Shown: positions 39,478 to 51,552 of the stretch, one piece after another
Layout of the letters: the number at the start of each line of letters is the position of its first letter
Numbering within the stretch: the stretch's first letter is position 1
The notes under the pieces: generated by a model
Seen by the model: only the letters and a program-made list of their open reading frames with translations
Told to the model about the DNA's origin: nothing
Databases searched by the model: none
Translations under genes and position numbers: made by a program
Origin: Zea mays
Taxonomy: Eukaryota > Streptophyta > Magnoliopsida > Poales > Poaceae
Direction of reading: 5' to 3'
Assembly: GCF_902167145.1 (NCBI RefSeq)
Contig: NC_050099.1
Span: 13,034,434 to 13,098,433 of the forward strand
Length of the DNA: 64,000 nt

Positions 39478-41911
39478 TTAGAGATAACCACCACTTGGGT
39501 GGTTAGAGCTATGACTGCTGCCGCCTTCACCACCAGGAGGAGGGAACGCGAACAGCGAGTCAACAAATCCAGTCCCTGCTGCTGGATCAGACCCACTGCC
39601 ACCCGCTTCAGGCGTAACCTATGCAAGTTAGCAAATATCAACACGTTAAATGCAAATATCAAAAAGTATACAAGTGTATAAATTAATGGAGAGTTATCAA
39701 ACGTACCCTATCTCCAGGTGCAGGTATATGTGTCGGAGGGGTGGTGAACTGTGGTGGTGGAACTGGTGTGTTTGCAAATTGGCTCCATTGTGGTGGCGGT
39801 GGAAAATTTGATGTCATGCCCTGTTGCTGCATTAACTGTTAAACACATATGTGTTACTACTGAAGATGTTGTATTGAAATATAATAATTTAGAGTTCGGA
39901 TTATGTGTACTCACTTGATACATCGCTTGATTATGAGCATTGCAAGCCTCCATAAATTCGCGTTGTTGTCTCATCTCTTCACGCATCCTCATAATCTCCA
40001 ACTCCTGCTCGTTCGGTCGACGAGAGCATGAGCTACGGGAAGATGAACCCGTCCTCTGAGATCTCACCGACGACGAGTCAATGAATCCGTCGAAGAGTGC
40101 GTATCTATAAGTGATTCAAAAAATGTTATTACTGCATAATCCATTTAGTGTCAACCATATAATTTCATAAGTTAGAGCTTACCGTCCATGCGCTTTGCCA
40201 CCACCACTTGCGTACACCATCGAGGGATCCACTGGTTCATGGCGCCAGTCGTAGTCAGGGCCATGGCGACGAACCATCTCCTCCCCATATGCCGCCTATA
40301 CATCATTCACAACCTTACAAATGCAGGAATTTATATACTTTGAACGTTTGAACTTTTGAGCCAAAACTCACCAAGCGATCCGTGGCTGTCTGGCTGCAGA
40401 GCTGGTCAGGGTTGTTCGGGTCTGGTCCTTTGTGGCCCTCCTGGTACACCTCAATGTCACTAGGCTTTTGGCCACTCGTAGCTTCCTGTATAAACAAAAA
40501 ACATTCATAAGCAATCGTATTATTTGTTGATCGACATAGAAAGATCAAACTTACCATTCTTTTAGCTTTTCGTATCATGTCGTCACCGCCAAACTTGTGG
40601 TTAGGATTGGTTCCTCGACATTGTCTGTGATGCGCTGACGCTTTCTGGAAGCCTTCGGAAGCCCAATATCGACACCAAGCATAGTACGCATCAGGCACGG
40701 GCGCCATCCATGGAACCATCACCTGCACACACACAATGTTACATATTATATCAATCACAACAATAAATATAAAGGGTAAAACAAATTGAATACTAACCTC
40801 ACGATATTGATCCTCAGTCAAATATATCTTTGAGGACCCTTCCTTTTTATTCAAGGGGCCCGCTTCTTCCGGATGCTTTTGAAAATACTGGTTTGTAGCC
40901 TGAATTCTCGCATAGTATATGGCATCCTTCACCAGCTTCTTTGCATTGTTTTGCAAGACACGTTCAGCGTGCCCCATGTAATCCTCTCCGTCAGGCAACC
41001 GATATCGAAGCTACAACATAAAGAATACAAATACAATGGTATAAGTCATAGATTTACAATATTAAGAAACATAACAAAAATAATAAAGAATTCATACCCA
41101 AAAGTCATTACGCACAAGTCCCTGTCTGTCGGTGTGGTTTCGTTCCTTTTTAAACTTGTACTCATCCCAGGTACTGACGAGCACCTCATCCTCGGTATCA
41201 CCGTTTGACACCTTCACTATACCAGGGTAGTGAAGGCGGCAAAGAGAACCCAACGTAAGGTTAACCTGAGTGTGGTGTCCCTTGCCGTCGAAGGACAGGT
41301 CCTCCCAATTCCTGCATTACACAAAAACATTAATAATACACATAATAGTTATATGAGATAATTTAATATATTACACTCACCGATCTCCATGTGGCATGAT
41401 TAAAGTCCTATCAGCCTCTCGCTCTATCGCGTGACGAGGCTTTACTGAGTGGCTTTTTCTTGAGCGACGTGTGCGTGTCGCTGAAGAGCCTCCCGAGCCA
41501 TCATCCATCGGGTTGTCAGCCGGTTCGCCATGTTGGCCCCACTGGTCCCACGCCTGTTGCTGCTCTCTCTGGTGGTCCCACTGGTCCCATGGCTGGTGAT
41601 GCTGTGCCGCCTGGTCCCATGTCTCGTGCTCCACCTCCTCATTGTGCTCCACCTCCTCATTGTGCTGCTCAGCCTCATTGTGCTGCTCCTCCTCAATGTG
41701 CTGCTCCTCAGTGTGCTGCTCATCCTGGTACATACAACTCAAGATTTATTTGTAAATATGTAAATAAATTTATTTGTACAAGATATGTTACCTCATCTCC
41801 ATGTACCGCGCTCAACAGCTCTCGACGTCTGCTGCTGCTCGAAGAACTGCCCTGAAAAAGGCCCAGGCCCTTGAACAACCCTTTCACTGACTTCTTTGAT
41901 TTTGGCGGCAT
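39478..41911 (-). CDS. CACTA-C TNP1-type accessory protein (Transposase_24 family), multi-exon
   Basis: Exons read in order on the minus strand: start MPPKSKKSVKG (41911) with a Ser-rich stretch; a Glu/His- and Trp/Asp-rich exon (about 41728-41381); NWEDLSFDGKGHHTQVN (about 41312-41098); YRLPDGEDYMGHAERVL (about 41012-40799); MVPWMAPVPDAYYAW (about 40722-40555); EATSGQKPSDIEVYQEG (about 40486-40365); EEMVRRHGPDYDWRHEP (about 40300-40185); a coiled coil EIMRMREEMRQQREF (about 40105-39918); Pro-rich exons; stop at 39478. This matches plant CACTA accessory proteins that bind subterminal repeats. Exon borders are approximate. No stop was seen inside the exons, so it may be functional. Confidence 0.7.
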
Positions 41912-42005
41912 CCTGCATAAAAAATAAGAAATTATTCATTAGTGCATCAAAAATGACATAATACTTAAAATATAAACAAATGAAATAACAAAACAACTTT
42001 ACTTG

Positions 42006-45000
42006 TTAAATATCATCAAAATCAGGATCTATTTGTTCTCTTCTATGCAGAGGTCGCCATGTAACTTTTCTCCTAACAGGTTGTCTTCTCCGCCTCTCGG
42101 GAAAAGTTAGGTCGTTAACGTCTGCGACTAGTGAATCTAATGCCGGTGCAGGATCAATATGAAAACTAGTTGGCAACTCTTCTTCTTGAAACACCTCATC
42201 AACCTGCTCAAGGTGACCAATTTGATATTCGTCCTCACCAGGAGTGTATAGGCGTTCGCGGGGATTTACATTGTACACAACCCTCCATTTAGACAACTTT
42301 TTGCATGGATATGTCGAGAAATAAACTTGGTCTGCTTGATGGGCAAGGATATACGTGTCGTGTCCTTGAAGCAATTTCTCAGGTTGGATCTGTGTCATCC
42401 CAAATTCGGTCCTATAATACTTCGGGTCATACCATTTACACTCAAAGAAAACTAGCGCTAAAGGCTTATTTCCAGCAAATGTAATCTCGATTATATTTTT
42501 GATTTTCCCGTAATAGCAGGCTTCGTGTCCTTCCATGTCGGTTGCCCTAGTAACGACTCCACTATTTTGAGTGGCGGCCATAGGATGACTTGATTCGAAA
42601 ATGCTTGAACGAAAGCGATATCCATTGACGTCGTAACGTCCATAGCTTTTGGCAGTTACGCTTCCAATAGATAACTGACGTAAGTCATCATTCAAATTCA
42701 TTTCCTCCCCAAACTGTCAATCATGCCACAAAGCATTAGCAAATTCTGTAATATTAGTTAACTGAAATTAGCTCTCGGACCCACATAATTAAGACTTACA
42801 CGGTCCCGAAGCCACATAATGAAATTAGGTCGTCCATGCATACCATCGCGTCGCAATTTGTCTATGTCTCTCGCTGTTGGCCTACCGAGACACCTCATGT
42901 TTTGTTCATCAAACTCGCTGTCAAATATTATTGTGTGACATGAGATATTTGATAACATAAACTAATTCACATATGAACAGTTTAAGAAAATAAGTCTTAC
43001 ACAAAGTATTTCTCCACCTCAGGCATATTCGTGAACATGTACAGTAAAGCAGACTTCCGTTCTTCCATACTGAGGTGATATGCCTTGGGTGGACCAACGG
43101 CTTTGCCGTTTGTCTGAAAAATCGAAAGATCACTACAAGGAGGCATCTCTCGTTCATCATCATGGTACCTTTTCTTTCGAGCAAATACATTATGTTCTTC
43201 TGCAAAGTAACAACTTGTGAAGTGTGCTACCTCCTTTAGTTTAAATTGTTCCGCAATACATCCTTCAACTCTTGCCTTATTGCCCACCATTGCTCTAAGC
43301 TTCTTTAATGCTCTTTCTATATGAAACATCCACCTATACTGAACAGGACCACCGACCTTAGCCTCATATGGAAGATGTATAAAGAGATGCTGCATAGGAT
43401 TGAAGAAACCCGGTGGAAATATTTTTTCCCATTTGCACAAAAGCACCGGTGCCTCTTTCTCCAGCTGTTCCATCACATCTCTTCTGATTTCTTTAGCACA
43501 CAACTGTCTGTAGAAATAGCTAACTTCAGCTAACGTTTTCCACACAGCTTCGGAAATGTACCCACGAAACATTACAGGCATGAGCCTCTCCATAATTATG
43601 TGGAAGTCATGGCTCTTCAGTCCATTCATCTTCATTGTCTTCAAGTTCACAGATCTTCTAAAACCAGCGGCATAACCATCGGGGAATTTAATATCCTTCA
43701 TCCACTTCATCACTTCTTTCCGTTGCTTAGATTTCAGACAATAGTCAGCTTTTGGTTTGCCTCCGTTTTCTCTAAGCACTAGGGTTGGACGATCACATAT
43801 CACTGCTAAGTCCATGCGTGCCTTGTCATTGTCTTTCGTTTTATCAGGGAAATCCATGCATGTATTTATGAGGGCTTGGCAAAAGTTACTCTCTTGATGC
43901 ATGACGTCGATGTTGTGCATCAAAATCAATGACTTACCATAAGGAAGCTCCCACAAGCCACATATGTGAGTCCAGTTATGCTCCTCACCAAAACCTTGAT
44001 ACCTTTTCCCACTCTCGTATAGGACAAGTTTCATATGCTCTTCTGTAATTTCTATCCCACTACGTCGCTTGGGCGGTCCCTTCGTGACGATGGTGCCCTT
44101 CCTAAATTCCTTTCTCTGCCTTCTGAAGGGGTGATTGAAGGGTAGAAAACATCTATGGCAATCAAAGTAACATATCTTGCCACCAGCACTAAGACGAAAA
44201 CAATCTGTATCTTTAGCACAATAAGGACACGTCAATCTACCATGCACGCTCCATCCAGAGAAAATACCATACGCCATAAAATCATGAACCGAGAACAGAT
44301 ATGCAACACGAAGATTGAATTTCTGCTTCTTGAAGCAGTCATAGGCTTCCACACCTTGCCATAGCTTCTTTAACTCTTCAATCAGTGGTTGAAGCATCAC
44401 ATTGAGGCGTACGCCAGGATGCTCAGGCCCAGGTATAACAAGACATAGGAACATAAACTCATATTTCATGCAAAGAGCAGGTGGAAGGTTGTACGGTATG
44501 GCAATGACAGGCCAACATGAATACGACGCAGCGGTCATATTGAACGGCGTGAAACCATCAGTTGCCAAGCCGATACGAACGTTTCTTGCATCGCTGGCAA
44601 AATCTGGATCAAATTTGTCAAGAGCCTTCCATGCATCACCATCTGACGGGTGCACCATTAACCCATCTTGTCTGTCCGTACAATCTTTATGCCACCTCAT
44701 GTGCATAGCGGTCTTCCTCGAGAGAAACAAACGTTTCACTCTAGGAGTGAGAGGCATGTACCGAAGCTGTTTATGTGCAACCTTTGTCACCACCTTCTCC
44801 CCATCTTCATTTACAAGCTCCACGTACCTGGACTTTCCACATTTTAAGCATTTTTGTTCTCTGCCATGTTCCTTCCAAAAAAGCATACAGTTGTCTTGGC
44901 AAACATCAATCTTCTCATACTCCATACCAAGACCTTCAAGCAATTTCTTGGACTGGTACATGTCTTTGGGCATCTTGTGACCCGTAGGAAGAACCTCGCT

Positions 45001-45522
45001 AATCAAATCCACAAGCTCCTTGTAACAATTAATTGAGAATGCAAACTTAGACTTGATTGACATCAGCCGGGTCACGAATTCCAGCACGGTCACGTTAGTG
45101 TGCCCGTGAAGAGGCTCTTCTGACGCTTTGAGTAGGTCGAAGAACTTCTGAACCTCCGGTGTAGGTGAATCATGATGATCTGGTGCCAGTTCAGGCTGCA
45201 GATCCTCAAGCATCTGGTCCATCCTATCAACATCATCTTCACCGTCATCAACTTCTACTTCTGCTGCTCGTTCAACGTCTTCACCATGGAGATACCAGAC
45301 CTTATAGCCTGGCACGAAACCATGCGAACACAGGTGTAGTGTGACCTGCCTCTTGGTGTGGCTCGTCATATTTCTACATTTATTGCATGGACACCTAATG
45401 TTATCTATTTGTGACAAAGCAGCTGCATGGTCCAGAAACATCTGCGTCTTGGCAAACCATTCACTTGTGTGACACCCACCCTTCTTGAAACCTTCATACA
45501 TCCAATCACGTCTATCACCCAT
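42006..45522 (-). CDS. CACTA-C TNP2-type transposase, three exons
   Basis: I chose the Met at 45522 (MGDRRDWMYEG) because it starts the transposase-associated domain (Cys pair CPCNKCRN); the frame opens 22 codons earlier. Exon 1 (to about 43001) holds that domain, the TNP2 core with GLATDGFTPFN and HNIDVMH, and DUF4218 (SYFYRQLCAKEI). A small exon lies at about 42920-42800 (RCLGRPTARDIDKLRRDG). The last exon (about 42717-42006) carries DUF4216 (DVNGYRFRS...ECKWYDP) and a basic tail. TNP2 proteins cut and join CACTA ends. No internal stop was seen. Splice sites are approximate. Confidence 0.85.
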
Positions 45523-45900
45523 ATTGCGGCTGTGTGTACGAGTAAGAATTGTGTGTGTGAGACATTCATGTTTATAAACGTCACACATACATCTATAGAT
45601 AAATAGTTAAACTATATATATACATAACTATATATATACATAACATAAACATCACACATACATCTATATATATACATAACATAACTATATATATACATAA
45701 CACATAAACGTCACACATACATATATATACATAACATATCATCCAATTCATTAACTAATAACATTAAACAACACATTTTATATTTGCAACATAAAATTAC
45801 AAATATGAAGACTAATAACACTGTTAATTAACAAATTTAAACAAAACTTAATCACATAACAGTTAACTCCCGTCGGCCATAAAAAACCGACGAAAATAAA
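45523..45900. other. AT-rich 5' region of CACTA-C TNP2
   Basis: Repeated atatatacataac / cacacatacat units (45600-45740), then unstructured AT-rich sequence and one isolated subterminal motif pair at about 45865-45895. No gene. Likely promoter/leader territory for TNP2. Confidence 0.5.
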
Positions 45901-45925
45901 ACATTACAATATATATAATATACCT

Positions 45926-46379
45926 TTAATGCTTTGCGCGGACGACGGTGGTGTACGACGTCGGTGGACGACGTCGATGTGGGGAAGCCGCGGCTACCGT
46001 GGACGGCGGCGAGTGACGGCGTTGGGCGGACGACGGCGTTCGGCGGCGGTCGTCGGGCGCCCGGGCGGGGCGGGAGCGGTGGCCGTGGGCGCGGGGCAGC
46101 GCGGCGTGGGACCGGCAGCCGTGGGCGGGGGCGGCGGCCGTGGGCTCGGTGTGACGGCGGCGCGGCGGTGTGACGGCGGCTGGGCGGCGTGACGGCGGCG
46201 GTGCGGCGGGCGAGCGGGGCGGCGGGAGAGCGGGGCGGCGGCGGGACGGCGGCGGGGCGGCGACGTCGGCCGGCGGCGTGCGCGCGGCGGAGGGAAGAAC
46301 GGCGGCGCGGGCGCAGCGGTTCTTGAGAGCGCGTTGAAAGAAACAGAAAGGAAGAAGGCACGGCGGTGGTTATTTTGAA
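45926..46379. other. Very GC-rich block near the right end of CACTA-C
   Basis: Composed mainly of ggcggcg/cgacggc-type runs with many CpG, in contrast to the AT-rich sequence on its left. A 169-codon frame crosses it on the minus strand, but its Pro/Arg/Ala-only composition is what such a block would give by chance. It may be an untranslated first exon or CpG-rich promoter of TNP2. Confidence 0.4.
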
Positions 46380-46614
46380 TAACTCCCGTCGGCCTGGCGG
46401 CGCGGCCGACGGGAGTTACTTAATCGCCGTCGGCTGTACGCGCGGCCGACGGGAGTTAGTTAATCCCCGTCGGCTACTTTGACTGGCCGACGGGAATTAA
46501 ATAATTTTCGTCGGCCTTACTTTGGCCGACGGGGATTAATTAATTCCCGTCGGCCCGCACGCAGGCCGACGGGAATTAATGTAGCCGACGGGAATGCTTT
46601 GAATTGCTGTAGTG
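46380..46614. repeat. CACTA-C right subterminal repeats and terminus
   Basis: Eight or more copies of the cccgtcggc motif in both orientations, ending in gaattgctgtagtg at 46614. The sequence changes directly into a run of G and then LTR sequence of Ty3-3 (tcacgcggg). Confidence 0.9.
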
Positions 46615-49045
46615 GGGGGGGTCACGCGGGGGACGAGCAAACGAACAGGCTCTCTCTCTCTCTCTCTCGCGACGCTTGTAACCCCTTCTACGAGCATCCC
46701 CCGGTGCGAGATAATACAAGCTGCATTCCCCCCTTTGTATTCCATCTTCGTCAACCCATCTGGGCAGGGGCACGCAGCGATAAATTCACTGGTCGGCTCG
46801 GTTGAGGGTCCCCCGGGTCCGAAACACCGACAGTTGGCGCGCCAGGTAGGGGCCTGCTGCGTGTTAACGAACACCTTCCCGTTGAGTTCCAGATGGGTAG
46901 TCTTCAGCAACCTCTTCAACCCGGGACGGTGCTCCGCTTCGGGAGTCTCGAGTTCATGTCCCTCGACGGCAGCTACGACATGGTACTCCTCTCCTTGCAG
47001 CACGACAACAACGACGGTCGTCAGCTCGCCCGGCGGCGCACTAGTACAATTTGGCTCTATACAAGCGGTAGGATTTTTACATCACAGGCGGTTCGGTTAG
47101 AAAACCGCCTGTGATGTCCCAGGCGGTTCAGTACGCCTGTGATGTAATAGTATCACAAGCGGTTTTTGTTTAGGACCGCCTGTGGTGCTCTATCATTTTC
47201 ACAAGCGGACCCTAAGACAAAACCGTCTGTGATTGTAAAAATATGAAAATACAATTTAAATATGAAAATAATTTTAATTTTTAACAGAAATATGCAAATA
47301 CAATTTAAATGAATTAATATTTAATTTTTAACAATAATATGCAAATACAATTTAAATGAATTATAATAGCACACATAGATAACTAGAGAGATTTTAAATT
47401 AATTGGCAACCACAATTCATAGTCGATCATACATGATAACAAATACAATTTGATTCATACAATTTTTCATGAACTACCATTTTTCCGCATGTATGGCTTT
47501 AAGTTCTTATCAATTTTCTTTTCCACACGCTTGATTCTCTCTGGACCGTTAAAGACGAACATCTCTTCATACTTATTGTATTCCTCATCTTGGTCTCCCA
47601 CATTCTCAACTCCAACAATTTTTTGCTTTCCAGAAATAACTACATGCATCTTCTCATCTGCTGGATCGAGTACATAGAACACTTGTGCAACACATTCGGC
47701 GAGAACCCACGGGTCATCTTTATATTCTACTTTCTTTAAGTCTACCAGTGTGAGTCCGTAGTTATCCACTATCACCCCCACGGGATGTTGTACCCATTGG
47801 CACTTAAATAAGGGTATTTTCATGCTTGGGCCATAATCAAGTTCCCATATTTCCTCTATGAATCCAAAATATGTGGTCTTCTGTCCATGTAGGTCAAAAG
47901 CATCGATACGAACACCGCTATTTTGTGCAACACTTTTCATGTCTTTTGATTTAGTGTAGAATGTGTACCCATTGATGTCATATGCTTGCCATGATGTCAC
48001 AAAACACGATGGCCCAGAAGCCAAATTCTTCATTGTTTTCTCATCCGAAGAGTCTCCGAATGGGATGTTTTTGTCCATTAACCATTCGCTGAAACGATGT
48101 TTGTGCTCCCTCATGATCCAGTCCTCTGTGCGGTTCTGATTTTCTTTACGAAACTCATTCAGGTGTTCCTCTATGTAAGGCTCGGCTATCGTGAGATGTT
48201 GTAGTACACTACCATGAGCACAATGTACTAGCTTGTAATCCTCAACGCGAAAAGTTTTCTTGCCCATTCTCCCTCTCCCACATAGTTTACCCTCATGTTT
48301 AGGTACAGGCACACCTATCATTGTTCCGTCACTAATGTAATCTATACAGCTCTCAATCACTTCTTCTGTAGTGTATCCCTCCATGATTGAACCCTCTGGG
48401 TGAGCGCGATTTCGCACATAACCTTTTAATACTCCCAGGTATCGCTCCAACTGAAACATATGATGTAAATATAGTGGCCCTAATATTTTTATCTGATCCA
48501 CGAGATGTATGATTAGGTGTACTTGCATATCAAAAAATGATGGAGGAAAACACATTTCAAGCTTGCACATAGTCTCGATGATGTATGCCTTTAGATAGTC
48601 CAAGTCTTCTAAAGCTATTACTTTTTGTGAAACCGCATTGAAAAAGTAACACAAGCGTGTGATGACAACTTTGACATGCTCTGTTTCGAGGGCTCTTACC
48701 GCAATTGGGAGGAACACCGTCATCATCACATGGCAGTCATGAGAGTTGTAGCCAAATAGAGACAAGTCCTTCATCCTGACTAGTCTGCTGATATTGGATG
48801 AGAAACCTGTGGGCACTTTGACCCCACGCAAACATTTGCAAATCTTTGTTCTCTCCTCAACTGACAAGTTGTAGCTAGCTGGGGGGAGGTAAGGCTTCCC
48901 TTTGCCACTATCCACTGGATGAAGTTCCGGTCTGATTTGAAGATCTACTAGATCATTGCGTGATTTAAGTCCGTCTTTTGTCTTACTCGGCATGCCCAGC
49001 AAGGTTCCAATGATGCTGTCAAAAACATTTTTTGTTACATGCATC
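46615..49045. repeat. Segmental duplication, copy 2
   Basis: Partner of 35977-38413. Starts with 7 G instead of 15 and contains the LTR tail (to 46832), the PBS, the flank of CACTA-B, the CACTA-B left terminus at 47039 and the 3' part of the intact TNP2 gene, which continues unbroken past 49045. Copy 2 is therefore probably the original and copy 1 the derived one. Confidence 0.88.
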
Positions 49046-50829
49046 AAATCAATGCTGTGGCAAATTTCCATATCCTTCCAGTATGGGAGGTACTTGAAAA
49101 ATATTGATTGCTTCTTGAAAGTTGTGTAAGTTGAAGGGTCAGTTCTCTTTCTCTTTTCTCCTTTGTTTTTTCCCTTTCCGAATACAACATGAATGTTCTT
49201 TACAATTTCAAAAACAAGTTTCCCACTATAAGGCTTTGGTGCACCTTCACTTTCCAGTTGATTGTTAAATTCCTCTTTCATCTTTCGGTACTTATGCTGC
49301 TTCATCAAGAACCGTCTGTGTCCCATGAACACCAACTTCTTGGATGATTTAAGGTACATGGAAGCAGTTCCATCGACGCACACTACACAACCATTCTTTC
49401 CTTTAGTCTTTTGCCCTGATAGTGTGGCGCCACCGGGAGAATCATGGATGGTAACAAATATAATTGCTCTTAAGTTGAAATACTCACGGCAATACTCATC
49501 CCATATTCTAACTCCTTCATTCCGGAGCTTTGTCATATCTTCCATAAGAGGTTCTAGGAACACATCAATATCAACACCAGCTGATTTCGGACCTTGAATA
49601 AGAATAGTCAACATAATATACTTTCTTTTGTGACACAGCCATGATGGAAGGTTGTACATCGTTAAAGTCACGGGCCAGGTGCTATGTACACTTCTTTTTT
49701 CACCAAATGGATTCATTCCGTCTGTACCCAAAGCAAATCTTACATTTCTGGTTTCTTTGGCAAACTCAGGATACATAAGATCGAAATTTTTCCATTGTGA
49801 TGCATCAGCAGGGTGTCGAATCTGTTTGTTATTCTGCTTGCGATTTTCAGCATGCCAACGCATAAGCTCAGCCTCCCTAGGGTTTGAGAACAAATGTTTT
49901 AAGCGATCAATTACTGGAAGATACCACATCACCAAAGCTGGGTTCTTTGACTTCTTTTTCCCATCCATGTCATCAAAAGTGTCATCGTCACTTTCAGGTC
50001 CAATAGTGGATTTCTTGTTTTTATTTTTCTTCGGGAATTTTTTTACACAGTCTTGATTGTAGCTCTTCTTGTATCGACTGACATTGCAAACTGGGCATCT
50101 TGATGCGTTCTCAAAATCGCCACGATACAGAATACAATGGTTCGGACATGCATGAATTTTTGGCATACCCAGAGCTATGGGAGATATAAGCTTCTTCGCT
50201 TTATAAGTGCTTGTTGGTAGTTTGTTGGGTTTTGGTAGTAATTGAGACAGAAAATTCAAAAGATCTGTGAAGCTAGTATCAGACCATCCGGCGCTAGCCT
50301 TCAACTTCAGAAGTTCTAGAACTGTATGCAGTGTAGTAAACTCTTTGTCACAACCCTTTGATTCATCATATAAAGGTTCTTTTAAGGCACTTTCCAGTCC
50401 CTCCATTTTAGATAGCCCTTTCTGCGATCCCACAGAACTTAACATTTCTGGTTCCATATGGCGCAACATCTCTTCACAATCAAATTCTTCAAAATCTTGA
50501 TTAGCATCCACATTATCCACTTTACCATCAACTTTAAGATCTAAAATTCCGACAACTCTCTCGTCATTACCAGGCACTTCACACGGATCCAACTCACCAT
50601 GTTCTGACCATATCGTGTAATTGTTTTTAAACCCTCTTTTTAGCAGATGTGATTGGATTACTCCTATATCTCTCCAAGCTATCTTATTATCACAATCGAT
50701 GCACGGACATAATATCTCCTTGCTCTTTCGCAAATTCGCGTGCTTGTTGGCCGCTTCAATAAAGCTTCTCAAATTTCGAATGTACGACGGATGTGGTCTT
50801 GGCACATTGTACATCCAACCTCGGTCCAT
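47467..50829 (-). CDS. CACTA-B TNP2-type transposase, intact, intronless
   Basis: One open frame of 1,120 residues. The N-terminal transposase-associated domain begins MDRGWMY and has a Cys/Cys pair (ILCPCIDCDN). The TNP2 core (about residues 230-600) has YKKSYNQDC zinc-type cysteines, ALGTDGMNPFG, TIHDSPGGATLSG and HSIDLMH. DUF4218 lies at about 710-880 (LCYFFNAVSQKVI, FQLERYLGVLKGYVRNRAHPEG), and DUF4216 at about 965-1070 (NGYTFYTKSKD, KCQWVQHP). It would excise and insert CACTA-B and any element sharing its ends. It is transcribed leftward from the promoter at 51346-51354; the leader (50830-51340) is AT-rich and has no gene. It is probably the only functional transposase of this element here. 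Confidence 0.93.
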   Translation of the reverse strand: MDRGWMYNVPRPHPSYIRNLRSFIEAANKHANLRKSKEILCPCIDCDNKIAWRDIGVIQSHLLKRGFKNNYTIWSEHGELDPCEVPGNDERVVGILDLKVDGKVDNVDANQDFEEFDCEEMLRHMEPEMLSSVGSQKGLSKMEGLESALKEPLYDESKGCDKEFTTLHTVLELLKLKASAGWSDTSFTDLLNFLSQLLPKPNKLPTSTYKAKKLISPIALGMPKIHACPNHCILYRGDFENASRCPVCNVSRYKKSYNQDCVKKFPKKNKNKKSTIGPESDDDTFDDMDGKKKSKNPALVMWYLPVIDRLKHLFSNPREAELMRWHAENRKQNNKQIRHPADASQWKNFDLMYPEFAKETRNVRFALGTDGMNPFGEKRSVHSTWPVTLTMYNLPSWLCHKRKYIMLTILIQGPKSAGVDIDVFLEPLMEDMTKLRNEGVRIWDEYCREYFNLRAIIFVTIHDSPGGATLSGQKTKGKNGCVVCVDGTASMYLKSSKKLVFMGHRRFLMKQHKYRKMKEEFNNQLESEGAPKPYSGKLVFEIVKNIHVVFGKGKNKGEKRKRTDPSTYTTFKKQSIFFKYLPYWKDMEICHSIDLMHVTKNVFDSIIGTLLGMPSKTKDGLKSRNDLVDLQIRPELHPVDSGKGKPYLPPASYNLSVEERTKICKCLRGVKVPTGFSSNISRLVRMKDLSLFGYNSHDCHVMMTVFLPIAVRALETEHVKVVITRLCYFFNAVSQKVIALEDLDYLKAYIIETMCKLEMCFPPSFFDMQVHLIIHLVDQIKILGPLYLHHMFQLERYLGVLKGYVRNRAHPEGSIMEGYTTEEVIESCIDYISDGTMIGVPVPKHEGKLCGRGRMGKKTFRVEDYKLVHCAHGSVLQHLTIAEPYIEEHLNEFRKENQNRTEDWIMREHKHRFSEWLMDKNIPFGDSSDEKTMKNLASGPSCFVTSWQAYDINGYTFYTKSKDMKSVAQNSGVRIDAFDLHGQKTTYFGFIEEIWELDYGPSMKIPLFKCQWVQHPVGVIVDNYGLTLVDLKKVEYKDDPWVLAECVAQVFYVLDPADEKMHVVISGKQKIVGVENVGDQDEEYNKYEEMFVFNGPERIKRVEKKIDKNLKPYMRKNGSS

Positions 50830-51340
50830 TACCTATCCCTATATTGATTAACGTCAATATGGAGATGTAACATGAAAAAATAAATGTTCATGAAAGTGAA
50901 ACAAGATCATATCGAGATGTACCTAGCACATGAGACAATTTTTTTTTTAAAATATCCCTAATTAATTGAATTTAATCCCTAAATCATGAACGAATTAATG
51001 TGCATGAAAATGAAACAAGATTGCAGCAATATAGGTACCTTGAGGTGAGACAACTCTTCAAAAAAAATCTTTAAATTAGATCAACTACAAGTCCAAATCT
51101 TGGAATTCCTGAGTTTTTCTTCAATTCCGGTCTATATTACAAAATTGAGGCAAAAAATCGTATCAAAATGAGAAAGAAAACAAACGGAGATCATATATAT
51201 GCATAAACTCTTGAAATCAAGCCCGAAAATCAAAAACAAAACCTTCTCCCCGTAGATCAAAAAAATCCGCCACCGCTACAGTAGTGCGCAGCCTAGCGGC
51301 GTGTCGGGCTCCGGAAGTTAGGGTTCCTGCGCTGGAACCA

Positions 51341-51552
51341 CCGAGCCTTTTATACTACATACACATCACAGGCGAATTTTTAGAAAAACCGCTTGTGATG
51401 TATAACATCACAAGCGGTTTTCTATTTGGACCGCCTGTGAAGTTTACATATCACAGGCGGTCGAAATAGAAAAGCGCTTGTGATGTTATACATCACAAGC
51501 GGTTTTTCTAAAAATCCGCCTATGATGTGTTTACTATATAAAAGCCTCGGTA
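51341..51552. promoter_or_regulatory. Palindromic bidirectional promoter of CACTA-B built from terminal motifs
   Basis: An imperfect inverted repeat centred near 51445. The outer edges each carry a TATA box pointing outward: TATAAAAGG on the minus strand (51346-51354) toward TNP2, and TATATAAAAG on the plus strand (51535-51544) toward the TNP1-Ulp1 gene. Downstream of each box both sides have GCCTCGGT/GGCTCGGT and a GGT..AACCCTAA-type leader. Between the boxes lie eight copies of the subterminal motif (tcacaggcgg / ccgcttgtga). Transposon proteins that bind the ends should also bind here, giving a simple route to self-regulation; that is inference. Confidence 0.75.

Larger units (their letters stand above)
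38817..46614. mobile_element. CACTA-C, En/Spm element with TNP1 and TNP2 genes, left terminus missing
   Basis: The right end at 46614 reads CACTACAGCAATTCAAAGC on the minus strand. The subterminal motif attcccgtcggc / gccgacgggaat fills 38817-39215 and 46380-46610. Both genes are on the minus strand. No CACTA terminus exists at the left: the repeats begin abruptly at 38817 against CACTA-B sequence. The element is therefore probably immobile, although its proteins may be functional. Confidence 0.85.

Noticed and set aside
45852..46361. 169-codon minus-strand frame in the GC-rich block
   Set aside because: Almost only Pro, Arg and Ala, overlapped by open frames on the other strand; this is a composition effect.
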